A stretch of 6,215 bases of DNA from Pseudomonadota bacterium. Its GTDB lineage: Bacteria > Pseudomonadota > Gammaproteobacteria > Steroidobacterales > Steroidobacteraceae. Location: NCBI GenBank assembly GCA_021781775.1, contig JAJXWE010000110.1, positions 1-6,215 of the forward strand. Direction: 5' to 3'. The position numbers and the translations under genes are program-made. Below the pieces are notes generated by a model. The model had not been told where the DNA came from, did not search any database, and saw only the letters and a program-made list of their open reading frames with translations. Shown piece by piece: positions 1 to 5,899 of the stretch. How positions within the stretch are numbered: the stretch's first letter is position 1; each line of letters starts with the position of its first letter.

Positions 1-424
1 CCTCGCCGATCATGATGTCGAGCTGGTAGTCCTCCATGGCCGGATAGAGCACTTCCTCGACCACCGGGGAGAGCCGGTGGATCTCGTCGATGAACAGTAC
101 GTCGCGCGGCTGCAGGTTGGTGAGGAGGGCCGCCAGGTCGCCGGGCCGCTCGAGCACCGGCCCCGAGGTCTGCCGCAGGCTCACGCCGAGCTCCGCGGCG
201 ATGATGTGCGCGAGCGTGGTCTTGCCGAGGCCCGGTGGTCCGAACACCAGCACGTGATCGAGCGCCTCGGCGCGCTGGCGCGCCGCGCCGATGAAGATCT
301 CGAGCTGCTCGCGCGCCTTGGGCTGACCGACGTACTCGGCAAGGCGGCGCGGGCGGATGGCCCGCTCGAGGGTCTCCTCCTCGCCGCTCGACTCGGGACT
401 GATTGTGGAGCGCTCAGGGCTCAT
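1..424 (-). CDS. ruvB: Holliday junction branch migration ATPase RuvB (N-terminal 141 codons, runs off left edge)
   Basis: RuvB is the hexameric AAA+ motor that, loaded by RuvA, pumps DNA through Holliday junctions in recombinational repair. The visible part begins MSPERSTISPESSGEEE, a variable leader. It then follows the family closely: AIRPRRLAEYVGQ at about residues 22-34, Walker A GPPGLGKT at 62-69, the TSGPVLERPGDLAALLTNL segment at 86-104, and Walker B LFIDEIH at 110-116 with D113/E114. It ends in the AMEDYQLDIMIGEG segment. The family is usually about 330-350 aa, so roughly the first 40% is present; the rest of the AAA+ core and the winged-helix domain lie outside the window. The ATG at 424 is supported by a GGGAG Shine-Dalgarno (complement of 433-437) 8 bases upstream, embedded in the end of ruvA. 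It is 5 bases downstream of the ruvA stop, so the two are almost certainly cotranscribed and translationally coupled. Identity is secure from the sequence motifs; the function is established family knowledge. Confidence 0.97.
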   Translation of the reverse strand, partial: MSPERSTISPESSGEEETLERAIRPRRLAEYVGQPKAREQLEIFIGAARQRAEALDHVLVFGPPGLGKTTLAHIIAAELGVSLRQTSGPVLERPGDLAALLTNLQPRDVLFIDEIHRLSPVVEEVLYPAMEDYQLDIMIGE

Positions 425-429
425 CGGGC

Positions 430-1014
430 TCACTCCCGCGCCGCGCTCTGCAGCGCTCGGCGGATCAATTCTTCGGTCGAGTGCCCCTCGGCGTCAGCGC
501 CCTTGAGCAACCGGCTGGCTTCGGCGGGCTTGTAGCCGAGGGCGATCAGCGCATCGAACGCCTCGCTCTTGGCGCCCGGAGCGCTCGCGACCGCGAGGCC
601 CTCCGGCGTGCCGACATCGAGCCGGTCGCGCATCTCCACCACCAGCCGCTCGGCGGTCTTGCGCCCGATCCCGGGCACTCGCACGAGTGCGCCGAAGTCC
701 TGGCTGTGCACGCACTCGGCGAACGCCTCGACGCTGATCCCCGAGAGCAGCGCCAGGGCGATCTTCGGTCCGACGCCTGACACCTTGATCAGATTGCGAA
801 ACAGCCGCCGCTCGGCCTCCGTGCCGAAGGCGTAGAGGATGTGCGCGTCCTCGCGCACGAGGAGGTGCGTCAGCAGGCGCACCTCCTGCCCGACCGCCGG
901 CAGGTGGAAATAGGTCGACATCGGCGCCTCGAGCTCATAGCCGAGACCGCCCGCCTCGACCGTCAGGTGCGGGGGCGTCTTGGAAACGATGTGTCCACGA
1001 ATCGAACCGATCAT
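430..1014 (-). CDS. ruvA: Holliday junction DNA-binding subunit RuvA
   Basis: RuvA is a tetrameric protein that holds the four-way junction flat and recruits RuvB rings. The 194-aa product (family about 190-205) begins MIGSIRGHIVSKTPP. Domain I (about 1-64, OB fold) includes the conserved VREDAHILYAFG stretch with the acidic-pin residues E55/D56, which keep the junction centre open. Domain II (about 65-130) has two helix-hairpin-helix motifs: LIKVSGVGPKIALALLS at 75-91 and LVRVPGIGRKTAERLVVEM at 110-128. A flexible linker (about 131-150) leads to domain III (about 151-194, with LGYKPAEASRLL), the RuvB-binding part. The frame stays open upstream to 1476, but that extension overlaps ruvC and matches nothing. 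The ATG at 1014 is the family start and overlaps the ruvC stop in an ATGA. All key residues look intact. Confidence 0.97.
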   Translation of the reverse strand: MIGSIRGHIVSKTPPHLTVEAGGLGYELEAPMSTYFHLPAVGQEVRLLTHLLVREDAHILYAFGTEAERRLFRNLIKVSGVGPKIALALLSGISVEAFAECVHSQDFGALVRVPGIGRKTAERLVVEMRDRLDVGTPEGLAVASAPGAKSEAFDALIALGYKPAEASRLLKGADAEGHSTEELIRRALQSAARE

Positions 1015-1580
1015 CTCGTCCAGCCGCTCCCCAGGGACGTCGCACCGTGCGCGGCGGCGAGCCGCGCAAGCTCGCGCGAATGGGCATGGCACAGCGCCAC
1101 GGCCAGCGCGTCGGCGGCATCGGCGGCGAGACGCCCCTCGAGCGACAGCAGCGTGCGCACCATGTGCGCGACCTGTCGCTTCTCCGCGGCGCCCGAGCCG
1201 ACCAACGCCAGCTTGATGGCGCGCGGAGCATACTCGAATACCGCCAGACCGTGGGGCACGGCGCACAGCGCCGCGCCACGCGCCTGGCCGAGCTTCAGCG
1301 CGCTGTCGACGTTGCGGTTGACGAACACCCGCTCGATGGCGATCTCGGCCGGTGCGTGCCGCACGACCAGCTCGCTCAGACGCTCGAAGATCAGCCGCAA
1401 CCGCTCGGCGAGCGTGCCCGCCGGCGCGGCGACGATGCACCCGTGGGCCACGTGGCACCATTGGCCGCTGCGGCACTCGACGAGGCCGAAACCCGTCGTG
1501 CGCGAGCCGGGATCCAGGCCGAGCACGCGCAGTCCCTCGACCGCCGCGGATACCGGCGCCGCGGCCGAGGTGCCGCGCAC
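1011..1580 (-). CDS. ruvC: Crossover junction endodeoxyribonuclease RuvC
   Basis: RuvC is the dimeric resolvase that nicks two opposed strands of a Holliday junction. From the GTG at 1580 the protein is 189 aa. The RNase H-like fold is clear: strand 1 with LGLDPGSRTTGFG (catalytic D23), AIERVF (E83), the NVDSALKLGQARG helix, FEYAPRAIKLALVGSGAAEK, and ADAADALAVA with D154 and D157. All four metal-binding acidic residues of the family are present. Start choice is uncertain. An in-frame ATG at 1631 would give 206 aa but overlaps the YebC-like gene by 38 bases, and neither start has a good Shine-Dalgarno. The GTG lies 13 bases after the upstream stop and gives a length closer to the usual 165-180 aa. 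Even so, a short Ala-rich leader precedes the first strand. The stop overlaps the ruvA start (ATGA), indicating one operon. Confidence 0.95.
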   Translation of the reverse strand: MRGTSAAAPVSAAVEGLRVLGLDPGSRTTGFGLVECRSGQWCHVAHGCIVAAPAGTLAERLRLIFERLSELVVRHAPAEIAIERVFVNRNVDSALKLGQARGAALCAVPHGLAVFEYAPRAIKLALVGSGAAEKRQVAHMVRTLLSLEGRLAADAADALAVALCHAHSRELARLAAAHGATSLGSGWTR

Positions 1581-1593
1581 GGCGCGCTGCGGG

Positions 1594-2112
1594 TCAAACG
1601 CGCGCCAGGAGCGGGTCGGATAGCGTGACATTGGAATACACGTGGCGCACGCCGTCGAGCTCCGTCACGGCCGCGAGCAGCGCTGTGAACCGCCGCGCCG
1701 GGCCGCCCGCGAGCGCCACGGTAAGCGCCGCCCGTTCGGTAATGTCCGCCGCGCGCGGCACCCAGCCGCGCCGGGCGAGCGCCGCCCGGACCACCTCGAA
1801 ATCCTCGGGATCGGTGAACACGTCGAGCTCCTCGCCGGCATCGAGCACCTCCTCGGCACCGGCGGCAAGCGCCACCTGGCCGAGCGCCACGCGCTCGGCA
1901 CCGGGCGCAAAGCGCATCCGGCCCGAGCGGACGAACAGGTAGCTCACCGCCCCCTCGGCGGCGAGGTGCCCGCCGTACTCGCGAAACAGCCGCTTCAGCT
2001 GCGCCCGCTCGCGTTCCGGGTCCTCGGTCAGGCAGTCGATCAGCACCGCCGCGCCCTCAGGGCCGTAGCCCTCGAAGCGCGCCGGCCGCGCACCGGGGGA
2101 ATTCAACACCAT
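1594..2112 (-). CDS. YebC/PmpR-family protein lacking the N-terminal domain
   Basis: From the ATG at 2112 the protein is 172 aa. From residue 13 on it reads as the C-terminal two-thirds of YebC: FEGYGPEGAAVLIDCLTED (13-31), YGGHLAAEGAVSYLF (46-60), AAGAEEVLDAGEELDVFTDP (83-102), then a final domain ending in VTELDGVRHVYSNVTLSDP (149-167). YebC proteins are normally about 240-250 aa and open with a basic helical domain of about 80 residues (AGHSKW-like start, RGK motif). That domain is absent: residues 1-12 are unrelated, and relA begins only 114 bases upstream on the other strand. An in-frame ATG at 2193 would give 199 aa, but its extra residues do not match the family either. YebC proteins have been described as transcriptional regulators and, more recently, as ribosome-associated factors; which role survives without the basic domain is unknown. 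Its place ahead of ruvC is that of yebC in many Gammaproteobacteria. The gene is uninterrupted, so it may be a functional short form or an early remnant. Confidence 0.85.
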   Translation of the reverse strand: MVLNSPGARPARFEGYGPEGAAVLIDCLTEDPERERAQLKRLFREYGGHLAAEGAVSYLFVRSGRMRFAPGAERVALGQVALAAGAEEVLDAGEELDVFTDPEDFEVVRAALARRGWVPRAADITERAALTVALAGGPARRFTALLAAVTELDGVRHVYSNVTLSDPLLARV

Positions 2113-2126
2113 GTGAAAATATACAG
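2111..2126 (-). promoter_or_regulatory. Candidate LexA (SOS) box at the head of the yebC-like-ruvCAB operon
   Basis: The minus strand reads CTGTATATTTTCACAT, matching the gammaproteobacterial LexA consensus CTGT-N8-ACAG at 7 of 8 fixed positions, with the expected AT-rich centre inside otherwise GC-rich DNA. Known biology supports it: ruvAB is part of the LexA regulon in E. coli. The box overlaps the candidate -10 (2118-2123) and the first two bases of the predicted start codon (2112-2110), an ideal place to block initiation. The match is seen directly; LexA binding is inferred. Confidence 0.5.
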
Positions 2127-2147
2127 TCCCCGGACCCGGCGGCACAA
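2118..2147 (-). promoter_or_regulatory. Candidate sigma-70 promoter for the yebC-like-ruvCAB operon
   Basis: On the minus strand, TTGTGC (2147-2142, 3 of 6 to TTGACA) is followed after 18 bases by TATATT (2123-2118, 5 of 6 to TATAAT). The -10 lies within the LexA-like box. A start 6-7 bases downstream would fall on or next to the A of the ATG at 2112, so the transcript could be leaderless. This fits the lack of a Shine-Dalgarno before that ATG. The -35 is weak. Confidence 0.4.
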
Positions 2148-2164
2148 CCCCTGCTCCGCGCCGG

Positions 2165-2193
2165 TTCGCTCGTCCCCAGAGGTGCCCTATCAT
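2165..2193 (+). promoter_or_regulatory. Candidate promoter for relA
   Basis: TTCGCT (2165-2170, 3 of 6 to the -35 consensus), a 17-base spacer, then TATCAT (2188-2193, 5 of 6 to the -10 consensus). Transcription would begin near 2200, leaving a leader of about 27 bases before the GTG at 2227. It is the best-looking promoter in the 114-base divergent region on this strand, but the -35 is poor and the call is tentative. Confidence 0.3.
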
Positions 2194-2226
2194 AGCCACG
2201 AATAGGCCCGCAGGCACCGACCACCC

Positions 2227-4350
2227 GTGGAGACCACGCAGCACTGCCCCCCCGCCCTGCTCGAGTCGATCCGCACCGCGCGGCAAGCGCTCGAGCAGAG
2301 TGGCGCGGTGGATTCCGCGCTGCTGGAGGCCAGCACCCAGGCTGCCGAGGTGATCGGCGCGCTCACCGAGGATGCGGATCTGGCGCGGGCCGTGCTCCTC
2401 AAGCCGGTGCTCGGAACGGCAAAGTCCGACACCCTCGCCCGGCTGACCGGTGCGGCCGCGTACGACACCGCCGTCGAACTCGCGAAGCTCGGGGAGTTCG
2501 GCCTGCCGCAGCACTGGGCGCCGACGCAGGGACTGGACGCGCGCCAGGCCGAGACGCTGCGCAAGATGCTGCTCGCGGTGGTGAGTGATCCGCGCCTGAT
2601 CCTGGCCCGGCTCGCCGAGCAGCTCATCGCACTGCGTCATGCACGCGATCTTGCGCCCGAGTCGCGCAAGCGCCTCGCCCTGGAGACCCGCGCGATTTTC
2701 GCGCCGCTCGCCAACCGGCTCGGGATCTGGCAGATCAAGTGGGAGCTGGAAGACCTGGCCTTCCGCTACCTGGAGCCCACCGCCTACCGGCACATCGCCG
2801 CGGCGCTCAACGAGCGACGCACGGACCGGGAGCGCTACATCGAGAGCTTCTGCGCCGAGCTCGGCGCGGCGCTTGCCAAGAGCGGCATCGTCGCCGAGGT
2901 CTACGGACGGCCGAAGCACATGTACAGCATCCACCGCAAGATGCAGCGCAAGCAACTCGAGTTCGAGCAGCTGTTCGACGTGCGCGCCGTGCGCGTGATC
3001 GTCGGCACGATTCCCGACTGTTACGCTGCGCTCGGTGTGGTGCACGGCATGTGGCGCTACATCCCCGGGGAGTTTGACGATTACGTCGCAACGCCCAAGG
3101 GCAACTTCTACCGCTCCATCCACACCGCGGTCATCGGCCCGGAAGGCAAGAGCGTCGAGGTGCAGATCCGTACCCGCGAGATGCACGAGCACGCCGAGCT
3201 CGGCGTGGCGGCGCACTGGACCTACAAGGAAGGCGGCGCAGCCGATGCGCACTACCAGCGCAAGATCGAGGCGGTGCGCCGGCTGCTCGAGCCGATGGGC
3301 GCGGATGGCGGCACCGACGGGGAGCGCGAATTCCTCGAGCAGGTGAGCAGCGAGCTGTTCCAGGACCGGGTGTACGCGCTGACGCCCAAGGGCGAGGTCA
3401 TCGACCTGCCGCACGGGGCCACGCCGCTCGATTACGCCTACACCGTGCATACCTCGCTCGGGCACCGCTGCCGGGGTGCGAAAGTGAACGGGCGCATCGT
3501 GCCGCTCACCCAGCCGCTAGCCAACGGGGAGATCGTCGAGATCATCACCGCCAAGCAGGAGGCGCCGAGCCGCGACTGGCTCGCTCCCGAGCTCGGCTAC
3601 CTCGCCTCGCCGCGCAACCGCACCAAGGTGCGCGCCTGGTTCCGCAAGCTCGATGCGAACGACAACCGTACCGCCGGCCGGGCAATCGCCGAGCGGGAGC
3701 TGGCGCGCCTCGGGGTGAGTGGCGCGCAGCTGCCGGAGCTGCTCGCCGCCGTCGGCGCCCACGATCTGGAGCATTTTCACCAGCTGCTCGGCGAGGGCGA
3801 GATCACTGTCGCGCAGCTGACGCACGCGGTGGAACGGCTGTTCGTCCAGCCGAAGGCCGCGCCACCGACGAGCGCCGCCCCGCCGCGGCTCACGCGCGGC
3901 GGCTCACCGGTGGAGATCGAGGGCGTGGGAGATCTGCCCGTCACGCTGGCGCGCTGCTGCGCGCCGTTGCGTCCGCAGCCGATCGTCGGCTACGTGACCA
4001 TCGGGCGCGGCGTAACCATCCACCGGCGCGGCTGCCCGAGCTTCACGCGGATGCGGGCCATCCGGCCCGAGCGCGTCCTGCAGGTGGAGTGGAGTTCGAA
4101 CCAGCCCGATGCGCTACCGGTGCGGATCGCCGTGCACGCCTACGACCGGCGCGGACTGGTGCGCGATCTCACCGATGTGCTCGCAATCGAGCGGCTGAGC
4201 ATCGAGGGCATGACCACCACCACCGACCGTGCGAGCGGCACGGCGGACGTGCTGCTCACGGTGGCCGTCGGCGACGATGCGCAGCTGAAGCGACTGCTCA
4301 CGCGCCTCGGTGCAGTCGCGAACGTGGTCTCGGCGCACCGTACCCGCTAG
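2227..4350 (+). CDS. relA: GTP pyrophosphokinase RelA, monofunctional (p)ppGpp synthetase
   Basis: RelA transfers pyrophosphate from ATP to GTP/GDP to make (p)ppGpp when uncharged tRNA reaches the ribosome. The 707-aa protein (E. coli 744) has the full long-RSH layout. The pseudo-hydrolase domain is at about 1-200; it has no HDxxED motif, so hydrolase activity is not expected. The synthetase domain is at about 220-335, with YGRPKHMYSIHRKM (226-239), LFDVRAVRV (249-257), EFDD (282-285, the acidic EXDD motif of RelA rather than the RXKD of bifunctional enzymes) and VQIRTREMHEHAELGVAAHW (312-331). The TGS domain is at about 380-441, with DRVYALTPKGEVIDLP. A helical linker at about 455-540 includes SRDWL just before it. 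The zinc-finger/conserved-cysteine domain is at about 575-605, with C577, C578, H599 and C603. The C-terminal ACT domain is at about 630-703. The GTG start is the first start codon after an in-frame TAG at 2203; only a weak Shine-Dalgarno is visible. The N-terminus is about 40 residues shorter than in E. coli. The TAG stop lies inside the target duplication of the downstream IS, leaving the protein intact. Confidence 0.97.
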   Translation: METTQHCPPALLESIRTARQALEQSGAVDSALLEASTQAAEVIGALTEDADLARAVLLKPVLGTAKSDTLARLTGAAAYDTAVELAKLGEFGLPQHWAPTQGLDARQAETLRKMLLAVVSDPRLILARLAEQLIALRHARDLAPESRKRLALETRAIFAPLANRLGIWQIKWELEDLAFRYLEPTAYRHIAAALNERRTDRERYIESFCAELGAALAKSGIVAEVYGRPKHMYSIHRKMQRKQLEFEQLFDVRAVRVIVGTIPDCYAALGVVHGMWRYIPGEFDDYVATPKGNFYRSIHTAVIGPEGKSVEVQIRTREMHEHAELGVAAHWTYKEGGAADAHYQRKIEAVRRLLEPMGADGGTDGEREFLEQVSSELFQDRVYALTPKGEVIDLPHGATPLDYAYTVHTSLGHRCRGAKVNGRIVPLTQPLANGEIVEIITAKQEAPSRDWLAPELGYLASPRNRTKVRAWFRKLDANDNRTAGRAIAERELARLGVSGAQLPELLAAVGAHDLEHFHQLLGEGEITVAQLTHAVERLFVQPKAAPPTSAAPPRLTRGGSPVEIEGVGDLPVTLARCCAPLRPQPIVGYVTIGRGVTIHRRGCPSFTRMRAIRPERVLQVEWSSNQPDALPVRIAVHAYDRRGLVRDLTDVLAIERLSIEGMTTTTDRASGTADVLLTVAVGDDAQLKRLLTRLGAVANVVSAHRTR
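4347..4350. repeat. Target site duplication CTAG, left copy (contains the relA stop)
   Basis: CTAG directly abuts the left inverted repeat, and an identical CTAG abuts the right one at 5896-5899. The last three bases are the relA stop TAG. Four bases is a usual duplication size for IS1380 elements. Because CTAG is itself a palindrome, it could in principle be read as an extension of the inverted repeats; the family's usual CC-type termini favour the duplication reading. Confidence 0.8.
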
Positions 4351-4366
4351 CCCGGATCTCTCAAAC
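4351..4366 (+). repeat. Left terminal inverted repeat of the IS
   Basis: CCCGGATCTCTCAAAC, starting directly after the relA stop codon. It is the exact reverse complement of 5880-5895. With the palindromic flank, the inverted match extends outward to 22 bp (4345-4366 against 5880-5901). Confidence 0.92.
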
Positions 4367-4383
4367 AGGGAGGGCGCATCGGG

Positions 4384-4436
4384 CCTGTGAGTAGGATAAA
4401 ATTGAGTTGCGACAACAACTTAACCGAACTCACAGG
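4384..4436 (+). promoter_or_regulatory. Subterminal inverted repeat overlapping the transposase ribosome binding site
   Basis: CCTGTGAGT (4384-4392) and ACTCACAGG (4428-4436) are perfect 9-bp complements separated by 35 bases. The downstream arm includes the start of the AGGGGAG Shine-Dalgarno. In a transcript entering from relA the stem would form and hide the site. A transcript starting inside the loop would lack the upstream arm. This resembles the read-through protection known in IS10 and IS50; its action here is inferred. Confidence 0.5.
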
Positions 4437-4440
4437 GGAG
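4434..4440 (+). promoter_or_regulatory. Ribosome binding site of the IS transposase
   Basis: AGGGGAG lies 5 bases before the ATG at 4446. It is a stronger Shine-Dalgarno than those of the neighbouring chromosomal genes and supports this ATG over the in-frame TTG at 4407. Confidence 0.7.
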
Positions 4441-4445
4441 TCCCG

Positions 4446-5708
4446 ATGCCAGCGGAGTGTAACCTGGAACAGTACGAGTTTTCAGCGATCGAGCGGCGGC
4501 GGGTGGTGGCCGGTTTTGATGGCGGGCGGGTGAGCACGGAGGGCGGGGCGCTGCTGCTGAAGCAGGCGGACCAGGCGATCCGGCTGAGCGAACGTGTGGC
4601 TGGGTGCTTCATTGATGGGCGCAAGCCCTGGCTGGTCGAGCACGCGGTCAGGGCAGCGCATCTTTGGGATCGCATTGGGGTATGAGGATCTGAACGATCA
4701 CGATGAGCTTCGCAAGGATCCGCTGTTCGGCGTGCTGGCGGGGAAGTTGCAGGCGAGGCGCGCGGATTGTGAGGCGGTCGCCGGCAAGAGCACGTTGAAT
4801 CGGCTCGAGCTGCACCCGCGGGTGGGCACATCGGTGCACCACAAGATCATGCTGGACGAGGAGGCGATGCAGCGGCTGTTTGTCGAGTTGTTTCTGGACT
4901 CGCATTCGCAGCCACCCGCCGAGATCGTGTTGGATCTGGATGCAACGGATGCGCCCCTACATGGGGAGCAGGAGGAGAGGTTCTTTCACGGCTACTACGA
5001 CCAGTACTGCTATCTGCCGTTGTATATCTTCTGCGGACGGCAGCTGTTGTGCGCGAAGTTGCGAGCGGCGAACATTGATGGTTGCGCGGGGAGCATCGAG
5101 GAGCTCGAGCGCATCGCGGGGCAGATCCGGGCGCGCTGGCCGCAGGTACGGATCATCCTGCGGGCGGACTCGGGCTTCTGCCGCGAAGGGTTGATGAGCT
5201 GGTGCGAGGGGCAAGGAATCCACTATGTTTTTGGCCTCGCGCGCCATGCTCGCCTGCAGCGCTCGATCGGCGCGGAGCTCCAGGAGGCTCTGCGGCAGGG
5301 GAAGGAAATCGGCCACTCGGGGCGGCTTTTCAAGGAGCTGACCTACCGCACGCGCAAGACCTGGAGTCGCTCGCGCCGCGTGGTGGGGAAAGCTGAGGCG
5401 ACGACGAAGGGCGAGAATCCGCGCTTCATCGTGACCTCGTTGAGCGTCGAGGAGTACGCCGGCAAGGCGCCGTACGAGGAGTTCTACTGCGCCAGAGGCG
5501 AGATGGAGAACAGGATAAAGGAGTGTCAGTTGGACATGTTCGCCGAGCGACTGTCGGCAGCATCCGCTTGAAGTTGCTGAAGATCGGCGCTTTGATCAGC
5601 GTCAGCGTGCGCCGTGTCAAGTTGGCTCTGAGCTCTGGCTTCCCATACAAGGACGAGTTCCGCTGCGCCTACACCGCCTTGCACGCCTTGAGCGCAGCGG
5701 CGCGCTGA
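4446..5708 (+). pseudogene. IS1380-family transposase, broken by two frameshifting lesions
   Basis: The transposase is read in three segments. Segment 1 (4446 to about 4650) starts MPAECNLEQYEFSAIERR and includes VVAGFDGGRVSTEGGALLL and GRKPWLVEHAV, then runs to a stop at 4685 in the wrong frame. Segment 2 (about 4653-5550, +1 frame) carries QRIFGIALGYEDLNDHDELR, GKSTLNRLEL, DLDATD (4933-4950), RADSGF (second Asp codon at 5167) and YCARGEMENRIKECQLD. It includes the Y-(2)-R-(3)-E pattern with the catalytic Glu codon at 5506, and reaches a stop at 5569-5571. Segment 3 (about 5545-5708, back in the first frame) carries IRLKLLKIGALISVSVRRVKLAL and ends at TGA 5706-5708. Compared with my recollection of the family, about 11 bases are missing at the first junction and about 110-115 (some 38 residues) at the second. 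Both estimates agree with the observed frame changes. The DDE residues remain, but no full-length product can be made. Segment 2 alone could only begin at internal starts. Confidence 0.88.
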
Positions 5709-5879
5709 AGCCGCACTCACGAAACAGAACTCCTCCACCCTCAATCGCCGGTCCGCGCTCGAGCAGTGCGGCGGATCGGCGCATCCGAAATCCCCCCTGT
5801 TGTGCGGTAATCGGCCATTTCGTCGCGCTCAGCAATCCCGCCGCCGCACCGCCGTTGCCGGCTCCTCGGCACTCACGGC
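5709..5879. other. Non-coding right end of the IS
   Basis: These 171 bases lie between the transposase stop and the right inverted repeat and contain no supported gene. Short open frames on both strands are Arg/Ala/Ser-rich and show no family features. The region contains the stem-loop at 5850-5880. Confidence 0.6.
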
Positions 5880-5880
5880 G
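5850..5880. repeat. Stem-loop next to the right inverted repeat
   Basis: CGCCGT (5850-5855) pairs with ACGGCG (5875-5880), and TGCCG (5856-5860) with CGGCA (5867-5871), around the loop GCTCCT. A CTC bulge (5872-5874) interrupts one side. It ends on the first base of the right inverted repeat. It could slow transcription leaving the element, but no T-run follows. Confidence 0.45.
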
Positions 5881-5895
5881 TTTGAGAGATCCGGG
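5880..5895 (-). repeat. Right terminal inverted repeat of the IS
   Basis: GTTTGAGAGATCCGGG on the plus strand, perfect inverse of the left end. It is followed immediately by the second CTAG. Confidence 0.92.
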
Positions 5896-5899
5896 CTAG
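5896..5899. repeat. Target site duplication CTAG, right copy
   Basis: Matches 4347-4350. Removing 4351-5899 restores an uninterrupted ACCCGCTAGCGCGC junction at the relA stop codon. Confidence 0.8.

Larger units (their letters stand above)
4351..5895 (+). mobile_element. IS1380-family insertion sequence, complete ends, defective transposase
   Basis: The element is 1545 bp, bounded by perfect 16-bp inverted repeats (CCCGGATCTCTCAAAC) and flanked by the direct repeat CTAG, a 4-bp target duplication. The transposase remnant between them has the IS1380-type signatures GYEDLNDHDELR, GKSTLNRLEL, DLDATD, FFHGYYD, LPLYIFCGRQLL, RADSGF, YVFGLARHARL and MENRIKECQLD. IS1380 elements are usually about 1.6-1.7 kb with a single long orf and 4-5 bp duplications, so this copy is slightly short, in line with the deletions inferred in its transposase. 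It is oriented like relA and was inserted into an 8-bp palindrome (CGCTAGCG once the element is removed) at the relA stop. Exact, undiverged ends and duplication suggest a fairly recent arrival or continued mobilisation in trans. Confidence 0.93.

Noticed and set aside
430..1476. Open minus-strand frame of 348 codons, apparently a RuvA with a long N-terminal extension
   Set aside because: The first 154 codons are antisense-free but out of frame over ruvC and are Arg/Ala-rich with no match. RuvA clearly begins at MIGSIRGHIV (1014).
1594..3465. Open minus-strand frame of 623 codons ending in the YebC-like sequence
   Set aside because: Everything before about 2112 (beyond a possible start at 2193) is antisense to the highly conserved relA and is a high-GC shadow frame. 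It is not a real fusion.
4640..4690. Programmed ribosomal frameshift in the transposase
   Set aside because: IS1380 elements normally have one uninterrupted orf, there is no clear slippery heptamer, and the residue spacing suggests that about 11 bases are missing rather than a slip.
4594..5571. Central transposase frame as an intact 325-aa gene
   Set aside because: The first 19 or so residues (before QRIFG) do not match the family, and both ends of the protein continue in another frame. It is a fragment of a broken transposase.
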